Position numbers and translations under genes: made by a program. Below, in pieces: positions 23,882-36,300 of a stretch of DNA of 64,000 bases (the stretch's first letter is position 1; each line of letters opens with the position of its first letter). The DNA is from Glandiceps talaboti. Its lineage: Eukaryota; Hemichordata; Enteropneusta; Spengelidae. Below the pieces are notes generated by a model. The model made no database searches. It saw only the letters and a program-made list of their open reading frames with translations, and was not told where the DNA came from. The stretch spans positions 27,926,725 to 27,990,724 of the forward strand of contig NC_135555.1 of NCBI RefSeq assembly GCF_964340395.1, written 5' to 3'.

Positions 23882-25577
23882 AAATTCTTTTCTTGTCAAA
23901 TAAGATATCCAAAGGTATATATTTTCAATACTTTCGCTGATTTTATTCTCCAAAGTTGTGGAGCGTTGTTTGTACTATGTCTCTACATAGAGTAACGTAT
24001 CGCTGATCAAAAGACAACCCATAAATTTATGTATGATTAATTTCTTTTTATCATTTCAACATGGAATCGTGAAAAGATTGAAGAATTTAACAAATGGAAG
24101 ACAGAACTTGAACTGAAACAGAAGGGGGTTTATGACAAACAAGACGGAGTAGAAGAGAAACTCGAAGATCATGAGAAAATAAATTAAATACTTGACGGCA
24201 CTCAACAACACTAACAAAATCCAAAAATGAACTCGTACAGAGAAAGAGATCTGAGATAAGAGAGATAACAGTCTTCATGAAAACAACCTCATCAATTACT
24301 TTAGTCCGATGGGTATTGTTTCAAATGTTGTACTTGGTTTAATCAGGGTTCAGAAATATTTGTCAGCAATTATTCAAAACTAGTGACCTTACGGACACGC
24401 GTACGTGAGCTTAAATGTCATATGTGACTGGAAGTTTGTATCGCACTCCATCTTTACCTCAGTCGAAAATTTCAAGTCACGAATTTCACGTTTGTGTTTG
24501 GAACAAAAGCTTAACACAATACATTGGTTCAACAACAAAGTTGTATTTAGCTTGTATCATATTTATGAATACACATATAGTATGTGGGCATATACTATAT
24601 GGGATACCGATAAGTGTGAACAATTATACTTACACAGTGTGTGGGTATACTATATACTGTTATGTATATGAACACATATATACGGAATATAGATATCCAA
24701 GTATATGGATACATATATGCATAGCCATGGTATGAAGGGCGCCCAAATTTGTTTTTACTTTACATTCTTGTTTTTATTCCAGTGGTTTACAATGTAATTA
24801 CGTATTACTACTGATCTTCGCACGCAGCTGATAGACCAAGTAATAACACCCGAATCACTCTCATATCTCATATCTGACTCAACTTCTGTATGTACGTACC
24901 AGGATCACACTTGAACTTTACAGGGAATTAGCTCAGACTACACACAGTGTTTAAAGATCTACACTGGAAATCAAGGCAAACACCCAGCATAGTACCTCGT
25001 TCATTGACTTCCCGCGAAGCCAAGTCTCCCTACCAAAATCTGAAGTGCCTGTCAGTCCCCAGTGTCCTTTATTGTGACGTCCGTAAAGTCTAAATTTACA
25101 TAACGCATGGCCAATGGCCAAATAATTAATGCAATCCATTTACAGTTTTCATGGGCGTTATAATGCCCTAAAAGTAATTTTAAAACATTGATGAATGATC
25201 ACTATGAATCCTAGATATTTATGAAATGCAGACTGTCGTCTCATGTATTCGAGTATGCTTGGAATCCTGTGTGGTCTGAATCCAATATCCTTGAGACAGT
25301 CTATTGACCTTTCAGTCAAACTAGGACATGCGATGTTGTTAAAATATTAAGTTTACTGAAATATAAATATGTCATCTGTGACATACGTATGTGCCATTTT
25401 TTGACTGTCAACTGCCACCTGTGATACAAAGGCCATCTCATGACACACAGATCTACATTTCATTCATTTGTCTTTGTAACTAAAACAATCAACTGGATTT
25501 CGATTGACAATGTAATCATACTTGTTATGTTGATAATGAGAAGAACTTCTAGAGTTTTCAATTAATCACTGACAACA
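23882..25577. other. No gene recognised
   Basis: Contains a run of TATATAC/GTATATA words (24560-24720) and otherwise unremarkable A/T-rich sequence. Confidence 0.45.
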
Positions 25578-26400
25578 GTGGCCGTTCTATTAAATCGTAA
25601 TCGTCGTGCGGGTGAAGTTTGTAAATCTGGTGCTGGAAGAGTCAGCCCGTGTTTTCCTCTCCTTAGAGTGTCGTTGAGGGCTCCCTACTGTCGCCCTGGT
25701 GGACATAGCAATCACGGAGCCGCGCCTCTGGACCCAGCCTCTGGAGAGACAAGGCCCGTGCTGCGGAGAACGCGATGTGTTCGAATAGCAACTCACTTTC
25801 AGAAGTCGAACCAGGGGCATGAGGCAACAATTCTGGTGAAACCCAAAAATGATAATGATATCCAGATAATAAAGGCCCAAGTTAGCTATGAGTCACATTT
25901 ACATACTTACTTCTTTATTTGTAGTTTATTTTAATAAACTCATTATACACGTCTACACATATTTGTTATTTTGGGTATGTACTTGTACACTTTCCGGTCT
26001 TTTAAAAAATGAAACATTTTTAACAATCGCAGAAAAAGTTTATATAAATATGGAAGACTCCAAAAAAGAATAAAGGAAAAGAAACTATATGGCTAGATTT
26101 TGTCTGTAATGATTTAATGGAACATGATCATGGTGCATGCAAAATCGACGCTTAGTTCGCTCGCGACAGCTGACGCTTCGATGCGTGACGTGCTGCTTGC
26201 CGTGCTCGAGCTCGAGCAAATGCATTCCTTGCTTAAACTTCCCTCTCCTGAGAGCGTCGTGGAGGGCTCCCTACTGTCGCCGCCAAGACCTCTCTCCAAA
26301 TCCATTTCGACGAGCGAATCAGGTTGCGAGATTGGTGTTCGAAACAGGGGAAGCAAGCTGATTCGCTGAAAGTCAGAAGTCCTAAAAGCAAGATGGCAGC
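25578..26400. repeat. GC-richer duplicated segment upstream of helicase gene
   Basis: CCTCTCCT(T/G)AGAG(T/C)GTCGT followed by GAGGGCTCCCTACTGTCGCC occurs at ~25657-25696 and ~26242-26280, both embedded in CpG-containing sequence unlike the surrounding A/T-rich DNA. It may be promoter/CpG-island sequence or repeated transposon end (see the inverted match at 55495-55566). Confidence 0.5.
26291..26311. repeat. Candidate left terminal inverted block of helicase/DUF6589 unit
   Basis: TCTCTCCAAATCCATTTCGA C matches the reverse complement of 55495-55515 at 19 of 21 positions. A CCTCTCC block lies 49 bases further out here (26242) and 51 bases further out on the other side (55566). This is consistent with a decayed terminal inverted repeat of ~70 bases. 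No target duplication seen. Confidence 0.4.
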
Positions 26401-26548
26401 CGCCAACTCCACACACAGATAGGCCTAGACCTAGCGCGATTAGCGTCCACCCCTCAACAACTGGTAATGCTGACATACAACTTCACAGCCTTTATTTGAC
26501 ACGATCAACAGTGGATGACGAGAATACAATGTGGAGAAACAACTATCG

Positions 26549-26662
26549 GTAAGTATTTTGGTGTGTTACTGTATGAGTATTATATCAAGCTTTCTATGTG
26601 CTGTTAGGTTTATCTTTATTGACTTTAAATTTAATCATCATCATGTTAATTTCACTTTTTAG
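26549..26662 (+). other. Probable 5'UTR intron of helicase gene
   Basis: Donor CG|GTAAGT at 26549 and acceptor TTTCACTTTTTAG at 26661-26662, upstream of ATG 26793. The sequence between 26663 and 26792 is open but lacks an ATG in the helicase frame, so 26793 is the chosen start. Confidence 0.5.
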
Positions 26663-26792
26663 CGCCAAATTTGACAGCACTGTCAGCAGACGACAGATAG
26701 ACCAAATCAAATTTTCAGTCAGTTCTGATGTATTGTTGGTTGATACTTGCGTGGCACATAAAAGTCGCAAAGTTGCGTTAATATCAAGCATC

Positions 26793-29700
26793 ATGGAGTT
26801 CAATGAAGCATTACGACTGGCTCTCCGACGATTTGATCCAACAATTTCTTTAAAAGATCAACAGATAAATGCGATCAAAAATATTTACGATGGCAATGAT
26901 GTAGTTGTTGTCCTTCCAACCGGATATGGTAAATCGATTATATTTCAGTTATGGCCATACATTATTTCTATGAAGAAATTCGGACACTGTGACCCATGCA
27001 GGTGTATGGTTCTTGTTAGTCCTGCTTGCATACGGAGGAATTCGGGACTCGATTCTGACAATTGTCCCTCCCCTTAGATTCAAGTCAGTAATACAGACTC
27101 GTGCACCGTCATGTAAGCAGGACTAGGTTCTTGTCATCTCTCCATTAAATGCTCTGATTCGCGACCAAATAGATAAGATCCGTGAAAGTGGTTTACGGGC
27201 GTGTAGCTTAGATGCCAGAACTTGTGATGTCACTGATGATGGCGAGGTGCAGTTGTGTATGGGAGACCACTTTATTGACATTGAAAAGGGGAACGCCAAC
27301 ATACTATTTGCGCACCCAGAGGCAATCGTTTCGAGTAAGAAAGGTCGTGCCCTACTGTTAAAACACAGAGAAAGAGTTGTAGCCGTTGCTGTCGATGAAG
27401 CCCATTGCTGTGTTGACTGGTGAGTAAAACTATGTTTTTTGATAGTCCTTGGGGATGCCTTAAGCTTACTGTTATTTATAACTGTAAACATCAGAACAAG
27501 ATGATGGAAATTGTATACATGTATCTCACAGTAGTGTCCCATTTTTAAATTTACCTTCATGTTTTAATGTAAATTTGGTATGTAATAGATGGTGAGTAGT
27601 ATAGAAAAGGAGAAAGCCAGCTCACTTCCATTTTTATCTATTATATAGCCAAATAAAGTCTTGTTCTTATATTAATAAATGTATTAATATATTTTTTTAT
27701 ATCTATATAACTTATTAAAAAATAAAATAAATCTTATACATTAAAATTGGTTAAAAAATGACTAAATTTATTATAGTTGTTATAAGTAAATTAAACGCTT
27801 AGTGACCTCACTATCAAGGTCAGGAAGTTCAATTAAACAGATAATAATATATATGTATATACATACAAGTGTACCATAAATTCAAAATAGTGACCTCATT
27901 GTTAAACCCCTTAGTGGCCTCATTGCTACTCTATTATTAGTTATATCAGTCACGCTGTTATGAGTTGGCTAATCACATACATTAGTAAAATGTATCTGTC
28001 TAATTGAACTGCCGCCTCAGGTCACAACTGCCGCCTCAGGCTACCACAGGAATGTTTAAGCATAGCAGCGTAGTATGTCACTATAGCGTAGCTGCATAGC
28101 AGGGCCAGTTGACTAGGCTAATGCACTAAACATGTTTCAAATGTCACAAATATTTTCACTCCTTTCATACTGTTTCTAGGTCAGATTACAATGGTTACCA
28201 AGGTGAGGATGTTCAATTAGAGAGATAAGAATATATATGTATATACATACAAGACCATTAATCGAAATGTCAAACTACTGTTCTGGATTTCGGATTTGTC
28301 TTATACGAGAGAATTGCCTCACTTGTGGTAGGTCGGCACCAGAATTCAAATGTGTCAAGTGTAATAAACGCTTTCAACATAAACATAATTTTTTAAAACA
28401 TTTAAATATAAAACATTCCTGTGAGAATAGAAAACGTGAATATCCTAATGAATGTTTAACATGCAAACGTGTTTTTCCTGAGTTTACTTGCGGTAAATGT
28501 GGATTTGCATATAAATATAAATGTCATTTTAAGATACATTTAAAGAGAAGTACACCTTGCATTAAACAACTTAAGAGAGATTATATTTGTGAATGTGGTG
28601 AAGAAATTAAGTAGTTATTCTTCGTTATATATACATAAAAAATAAAAGTTGTAAGTTTAACAAGTTTTCAATGTTTATAAGACTTACAAGTTAAGAAGAA
28701 AAAAGCAATTGAACTAATAAATTTATATATGAATATTAAAATCTTTTGATTATATACAATATGACAAAGATTTTGAACCCACGCACTAAGCGAATGATAA
28801 CAGTTGGCGGACGTGTATACAATAAGCTTTTACAGAATGGCGATTTACAGCATTTGCCTAGGATTTATATGACAAAGATTTTGAACCCACTCACTAAGCG
28901 AATGATAACAGTCGGTGGGCGTGTGTATAATAAGCTTATACGGAATGGCAATCTACAGCCGTTGCCTGAGAATATCTTACATTGGGCAGTACCTAGTGAT
29001 CTCCCCCGACCATTAATGGAACAATATATCATTAATCCTATTACCAAACATATGATTAAAATAGGAAATGATACGTATCAAACTTTTATTAATAAAGGAT
29101 ATCGTCATGTTAGTGGTGTTTTAATACCACCCAAATACCATGAACTCGAGAGAGCTTTTAGAGGCTACGTTAAGTCATATGAAATTTATATTACTGCGAA
29201 TGAACCTCATACGCAATTAATTGAAAATAAATATTTAATAAAAGAACTTTTAAAACAAAATTTAGAAGATCAAGGTGGAATAAAAGCAATATTAACCTTG
29301 AATATAAAATTTGCTAAATACAACTTAAACGTAAGTAACGTAAACAATATGGATACAGAGATAACAAATAATGGTTATTTTAATAGTAGTCCATTAGTAA
29401 TTACAAATACTGATCAAATAGATGAACAAATGAGTGTAAGTTTCGAAAGAATTCTTGAGCACATCGCTAAATGGCTACGTGAAGGTTCTGGTTGGCAAAT
29501 AAAAACACTTCTTAATTTTTATGTAAATATTGTAAGACAAGGTAACTCGTATATAAAATTGCCGAAAGAACTACAAAACGCAATGAAAGGCCTCATTAAC
29601 ATACAAAATAATGTCATTGAGTGCTTTAGATGGTGTCATTTAGCGTATAAGTTTCCAGTCGAAATTAATAAAAACCGACCATCTAAATACAAACAACATA

Positions 29701-32700
29701 TTAACGATTAAGATTATAAAGGAATAACATTTCCAGTAACCATAAAACAAATACCTAAAATCGAAAACCAAAATAATATATCGATTTCCGTATTTGGTTA
29801 TAATCACAATAAGATGAAACAACAAGCATATCCAATTTACGTTAGTAAACAAACTAGTGAAGATCATCTTGATTTACTACTAATAACTCACGGTGATAAT
29901 CAAAAACATTATGTTTGGATCAAAGACTTTAATCGATTCATGCATGGTATAACAAAACATAATGGAATAAAACATTTTTGTAGATATTGTTTGCAACATT
30001 TTTCGACCATAGAGATTTTAAATCTGCATAGTCCCATTTGTTTTGAAATAAACAAGATGCAGGCTATACGGTTGCCAACCGAAGAAAATAAATGGTTATC
30101 ATTTAAAAATTATCCAAAACAATTAAATGCACCATTTGTTATTTACGCCGATTTTGAATCTATAACCGAAAAAGTGAATACTACTAGCAATAATACGGTA
30201 TTTACGCAACATTATCAAAAGCATGAAGTATGTAGTTTCGGTTATAAACTAGTCTGTTGTTACGATGACACATTTAGTAAAAAAAGTGTTATTTACAGAG
30301 GGCCAGAGGCATCCAAGAAATTCATGGAAATGATGTTATCGGAAGTTGATTATTGTAAAGATATTAAACAACAACATTTTAACAAACCTCTTCGTATGAG
30401 TAAAAATGATGAAAACTGTTTCCAAAAAGCGACGCAATGTCATATTTGTGAAACACCATACGAGAAAGATTGTACACGAGTCCGTGATCATTGCCATATT
30501 ACTGGTAAATACCGTGGTTCAGCGCATGAATCTTGTAATATCAATTTTCAAGTAACAAAGAAAATACCCGTTATATTCCACAATTTAAAAGGATATGACA
30601 GTCATTTCATCGTACAAACCCTTGAAAATTTTAATGAAAAGATTAGTATTATCCCACATTCTATGGAAAAGTTTATGGCTATAATGGTTGGTACTAATTT
30701 AGTCTTCATAGATAGTTTAAATTTCTTGAATGCTTCATTAGAAAAACTCGTTAATAACACAAGTGATTTCAAATACACAGAACAGGAATTCCCCAATAGT
30801 TTAAAATTACTAACACGGAAGGGTGTGTATCCTTATGATTATATGGATTCCACCAAAAAATTCGATGATGTTAATCTTCCACTAAAGGAAACATTTTATT
30901 CTATTCTAAATGAGACTGGTATTACCGATGAAGATTATAAACATGCGCAAGATACATGGAAGCATTTTAATATGCAAACCATGGGTGATTACCATGATCT
31001 GTACCTTAAAACTGATGTACTTTTATTAACGGACATATTTGAAAATTTCCGAAAAACATGTAATCTATACTATAATCTCGATCCTTGCCATTATTTTAGC
31101 GCTCCAGGATTATCCTGGGATGCTTGCTTAAAAATGACTAAAATTAATCTTGAACTATTAACGGATATAGATATGCATCTTTTTATAGAAAAGGGTCTTC
31201 GTGGAGGTATTTCATATATATCCGCTGGCCATGCAAAGGCAAACAATCCATATATGAAAGATTATGACCCAACCCAGGAATCAAAATACATAATGTATTT
31301 AGACGCAAATAATTTATATGGTTGGGCAATGGTTCAATCTTTACCAACGGATGGATTTAAATGGCTTGATATAGATTCACTTGATTCGCTTGATTCGCTT
31401 GACTTAAGTAAATACTCCAATGAAAGTGAACATGGATTAATTTTTGAAGTCGATCTTGAGTATCCTAGCGAGTTGCATGATCTCCACAATGATTATCCTT
31501 TAGCACCTGAGAGATTATGTATTACTGAAGACATGTTATCGCCACATAATAAAAAGATGCGTGATTTATTTAATATCAAATGCAGAAATATAGAGAAATT
31601 AACTACAACTTTGAAACCAAAAAGGAATTACGTACTTCATTTCCAAAACTTAAAACAATATTTATCACTCGGTTTAAAAGTCACTAAAATCCATAGAGCT
31701 ATTGAGTTTAACCAATCAAAATGGATGTCGCAATACATTTTATTTAACACGGAAAAAAGAAAGAAAGCTAAAAATGCATTCGAAAAAGATTTCTTCAAAC
31801 TAATGAATAACTCTGTATTTGGACGAACAATGATGAATGTACGTAAGCATCATAATATAACATTATGTACAACAGAAAAACAAATCAAAAAATTAGTATC
31901 TAAACCAACGTTTGTTACACAAAAAATTATAACTAAAGGATTGGTTGCTGTTGAAAACATTAAGATTAACCCTAAACCAACCTTTATATGTTGGGATGAG
32001 TATTCTTGATTTGTCCAAAACTTTAATGTATGACTTTCATTACAACTATATCAAAGAAAAATATGGTTCATTAGCCAAGTTGTTATTCACAGATACCGAC
32101 TCATTAATGTATGAAATTAAAGCTGTTGATCCCTACAAAGATTTCTATCGAGACAAAGACCTGTTCGATAATAGTGATTACTCAACTGAGAGTCCATACT
32201 ATTTTGGTTTTAATAAAAAAGTAATCGGTAAAATGAAAGATGAATGTGCCGGTTTACCAATCACTGAATTTATTGGACTTCGAAGTAAAATGTACTCTTA
32301 TATCACAGAAACTTCGTCAACCCGAAAAGCAAAAGGTATTAAAAAGATAGTTATTAAAAAGAACATAACTCACGAGGAATATAAGACTGTCCTTTTTGAA
32401 AATTTACAAAAGAGACATTCCATGAACACATTATACAATCAATAAGACTTCTTTGAGTTGCTTCAATGATAAACGCTATGTTCTCGATCATCGTAACACG
32501 TTAGCATATGGTCACGTTGATTTAGGTAAACATTAGTAACTGTTAGTAACTGTAAGTAACGTTAGTAACCTTTAAGTTAGCTCGAGTTGAAATGAAATTG
32601 GCCAACCATTAAAATCTATTGGCTCGTTATTTTGATCAGTTATCCAAATTCGAAGATTAGTTATATGCATTTGATTGATGGGTACTGGAATATTATCGGG

Positions 32701-33277
32701 AAATGAATAAGTAGTAGCTTTTCCTATATCATCCTGGTCCTCTAACATTAAAATTTGTAAATAATTAGACCTTTTCCCATTGATGTAATTAGTAGGTGTA
32801 TCTATAATATCGCAATGGACTACGTATTCAGTCACAGTAAGAAAATTTACTCTGTTTGGACTAATACCTGATGAACTATATTCTTTTTCTTCAAAACCAA
32901 GTAATCTCACAAAATTCTTTGGCTTTGAAAAGTCTACTTTAACATTATCACCGAGTACCATCTGTGTTTTTCCCGTTGCTAAAAATCTCTTAAAATTAAT
33001 TAATTGTGATCTACCAATCGCTTGTGATAATGTTTCTACATTGTAATTACCTGGTTCTACTTTTTTAACTGATCGTTTAAGGTTAACGGTAAAAGCAATT
33101 TTCTTTCGTAATATTATGCCAGGAATTATATAGTTTACACTCTAATAATCGTATTTGTGTATAACCAATAAGTGTTTCTGTAAAATTGATAGTAATAGCA
33201 CTAGATTTTTTGTTTATATACAACTTCATTGTTTTAATATTATAGTATATATTATATTATATTATATTATATTATAT

Positions 33278-33356
<79 letters not shown>

Positions 33357-36300
33357 TTAGATACTATATTACAATATGCCATCATCACCATCAGATTTTG
33401 GGCTAGGTATTGGAAGATCTATAGGTCTTGAACTTGATGATCTCTTAGATGTTAACACATCAAATTTATCCGGACGAGATAATAATAAAGATTTTGTTTT
33501 AAGATGGAAAAATGAAAGGAAAATATATAATTTAGAACCAGCGGCAGTTCAATCGCATGAACATACCAATAATTTAGTAGATTTAAATGATGTAGATGAT
33601 ACAATCGAAGAATATAAAGTATCAAAATATCATATACCATTTGGTTTTGCGTATAGCAACAGAGATGCCAAGTTCTATGCTTTTGATTTACCACAAGATT
33701 ATGTTGAAATGCTTAAAAAGCCATTAACTATTGATCATGGTTTAATTGATCGAGTTCCTTATGTGCCAGTTTATAACGACAATGATAAAACATTTAGTTT
33801 AGCTGATATCAGACTTTATTTACCAGGATCAGATCCTAGACTAGACCTGTTGAATTCAAAGATTCATTTAGAAGTGGATCCTATAAGAACAATAGCGAGG
33901 GAAAACATTATTTTTAAAAAAATTGCGAATTCAGGGAAATGGTATTGTTATTATGACCTTGACGGTGGAAATATTAACTTATTTTATGATGCGCAGTTTG
34001 ATGTACTCGGTTTGAAACCTATTGATGAGGCTAAAATAAAATTAGTTACTTTTACTGATGCGATGACGAACAAAATGAAGAAAGTAACCAGCGGTAACAT
34101 TATTATCGAATGTATTAAATTAAATACTGAGGGTGAATACGATAATCTTTTAGATGGATTTTCAATAGCATGTGACCGACGTATATTATTAACTATTAAA
34201 ATTCATATTGAGAATGAGAAAATCAACGTTACTTTTACAGAAAATATAGCGTCATCTAATTTAGCTGAAGCATTACTGGAAAATGAAGTGTTATACGCAA
34301 TAACACAAGGGTTAAAATCTTTAGATATTAAAACAATAACTTTGGAACGTATGGTTCTTATAGATTTTAAAGTATTTTAAATTAGTATTTAATATAGATT
34401 AATAAAAAAAATGAACAAATCTCTCAACTTATCTCTCAAAGATCTTAGGGATTTTAAACCTACGAAGTAACCTCAGGTGTTAAATATCAGATGGAATATG
34501 AAAATAATATGTTTAAATTAAAACCGATTCCACCTCCAAAGCCTACAATATCGGAGCCAGAGATTGCGATAATTGAATTTGTAAACAAATTGTTAAGGTA
34601 ACAGTAAGAGAATATTCTCATGTAATAAACACGAATAAAGTAACTTTTGATAGTGATAGAAATTCTTACTTTTTAGACCCAGGAACTTATCACATTCAAC
34701 ATTTTTAGACTCTGGTTATATTCTCCCTCAGTTGGAGTTTAAAGAAAAAAATGAGAGAGCAATAGTTATTTTTTATATAAAAATTGATGATGAAAAAAAA
34801 AAATCACATTTAACATACGTTATAAACAAACAAATTTTACCAACATCTTTGTCTCGGTTATTTCATACTGACAAAAAAGTTAAAATTAGTATTAATTTTA
34901 CGGTCTTCGATCGTGGTTATACAAAAATAACTTATCGTTCCACTTTGGTTATCAAACCTTGTCTAAAAAATAATATTTTTAAATATATAGTATAATTTAA
35001 GTGATGCCATAAAATGATTGATCAAAATATTAAAACGATACAAGACCTAGTCGATTATCTTACACGAGTATGTAGTGCGTATAGACGTTCTTATAAATTA
35101 TTAAGTCGTGTTAATAAAGGGATACTTATTACTAGTGGAATTATTTCAGGTGTTGGTGCATTAGCTGCCGTTCCAGCGATACCTGTTTTTATTAGTTTAT
35201 TAGCAGCTGTTCCTATAGTTGTTACAGTTGTCAGCCAAAACTTAAAATTATCGGATAAAGTATCACGATTAAAAGTACAATATAAGAATTTCAAAGAATT
35301 ACTAACATATACGCAAGCAAATATTTACTCTGAAACACTTCAAGAACTTATTCGAGAAGTATTTATGAAGTCTCTCGAAATGCAAAAAGCTGTCAATTAT
35401 ACTCTACCTTTAGAACGTTATTTAAAGTATTATAAACTGAATGGTTATTCAGATATTGAAAATCAGAAATCAAAAATAGTTAAATAATGTTTACTGTATA
35501 TATACATGTATACTATGGATCAGTATTTTCGAGACTTGTATTATAATTCTGATTTAGCATACAGCGGCATCGCAAAATTGTGGCGTAAAATCAAAGCAGA
35601 TCAGAAAGTGAATGGAGTAAACGGAGTAAACGGAGTGAAACAAAAAATTAAATATAAAATTATGGTTGGAACAATGGTTGGAACAACAAGAAGTTTACAC
35701 TATGCACAAACCAGCGATTAAAAAGTTCCCTTACCGCAAAGTATATGTTTCTGGAATCGATGATCAGTGGCAAGCTGACATTGTAGATATGCCTAATGAC
35801 CAGAGTAAGAATCATGGGTATCGTTACATCCTGACTGTTATCGATGTGTTATCTAAGTATGCCTGGGCGATACCACTCAAGTCAAAACGTGGTATTGAAA
35901 TGGCTGACTCCTTTGAATTAATTTTTAAAGACCGTGAACCGAATAAAATACAGTTTGATGAAGGACGAGAATTTTACAATAAATATGTTAAAGATCTCTT
36001 TGAAAATCGTGAAATTGAGTGGTTTAGTACACGGTCAGATAAAAAGGCATCAGTTGTTGAGCGTTTTAACAGGACACTTAAATCACGTATGTATAAATAT
36101 TTTACTGATAAACAGACTAGACAATGGGTTGACGTCCTAGATCATTTAGTGGGTGGTTATAATAATACTTACCACAATTCAATCCACATGACTCCGAAGG
36201 AAGCATCGTTACCGAAGAATGAAAACATCGTTTGGTATAATTTGTATGGTGCTTATCTCACTGTTGAATATGGAACTCCGAAGTTTAATATTGGTGATAC

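Noticed and set aside
26598-26792. Upstream extension of the helicase frame
   Set aside because: The extension starts only with GTG, runs through a likely 5'UTR intron acceptor at 26661-26662, and encodes no helicase-family sequence; ATG 26793 fits the Q-motif spacing.
27009-27126. Helicase as a pseudogene because of the TAG at 27075-27077
   Set aside because: The stop is inside a MITE that can be spliced out exactly; the remaining 461 codons are intact and in phase.
29709-29711. In-frame stop in PolB as programmed separation of two proteins
   Set aside because: Both sides match one continuous family protein, and the same gene has two further frameshifts, so decay or sequence error is simpler.
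32600-34400. Adenain-like cysteine protease among the unassigned Polinton genes
   Set aside because: No His-Asp/Asn-Gln-Cys pattern was visible in any plus- or minus-strand product, so the assignment was not made.
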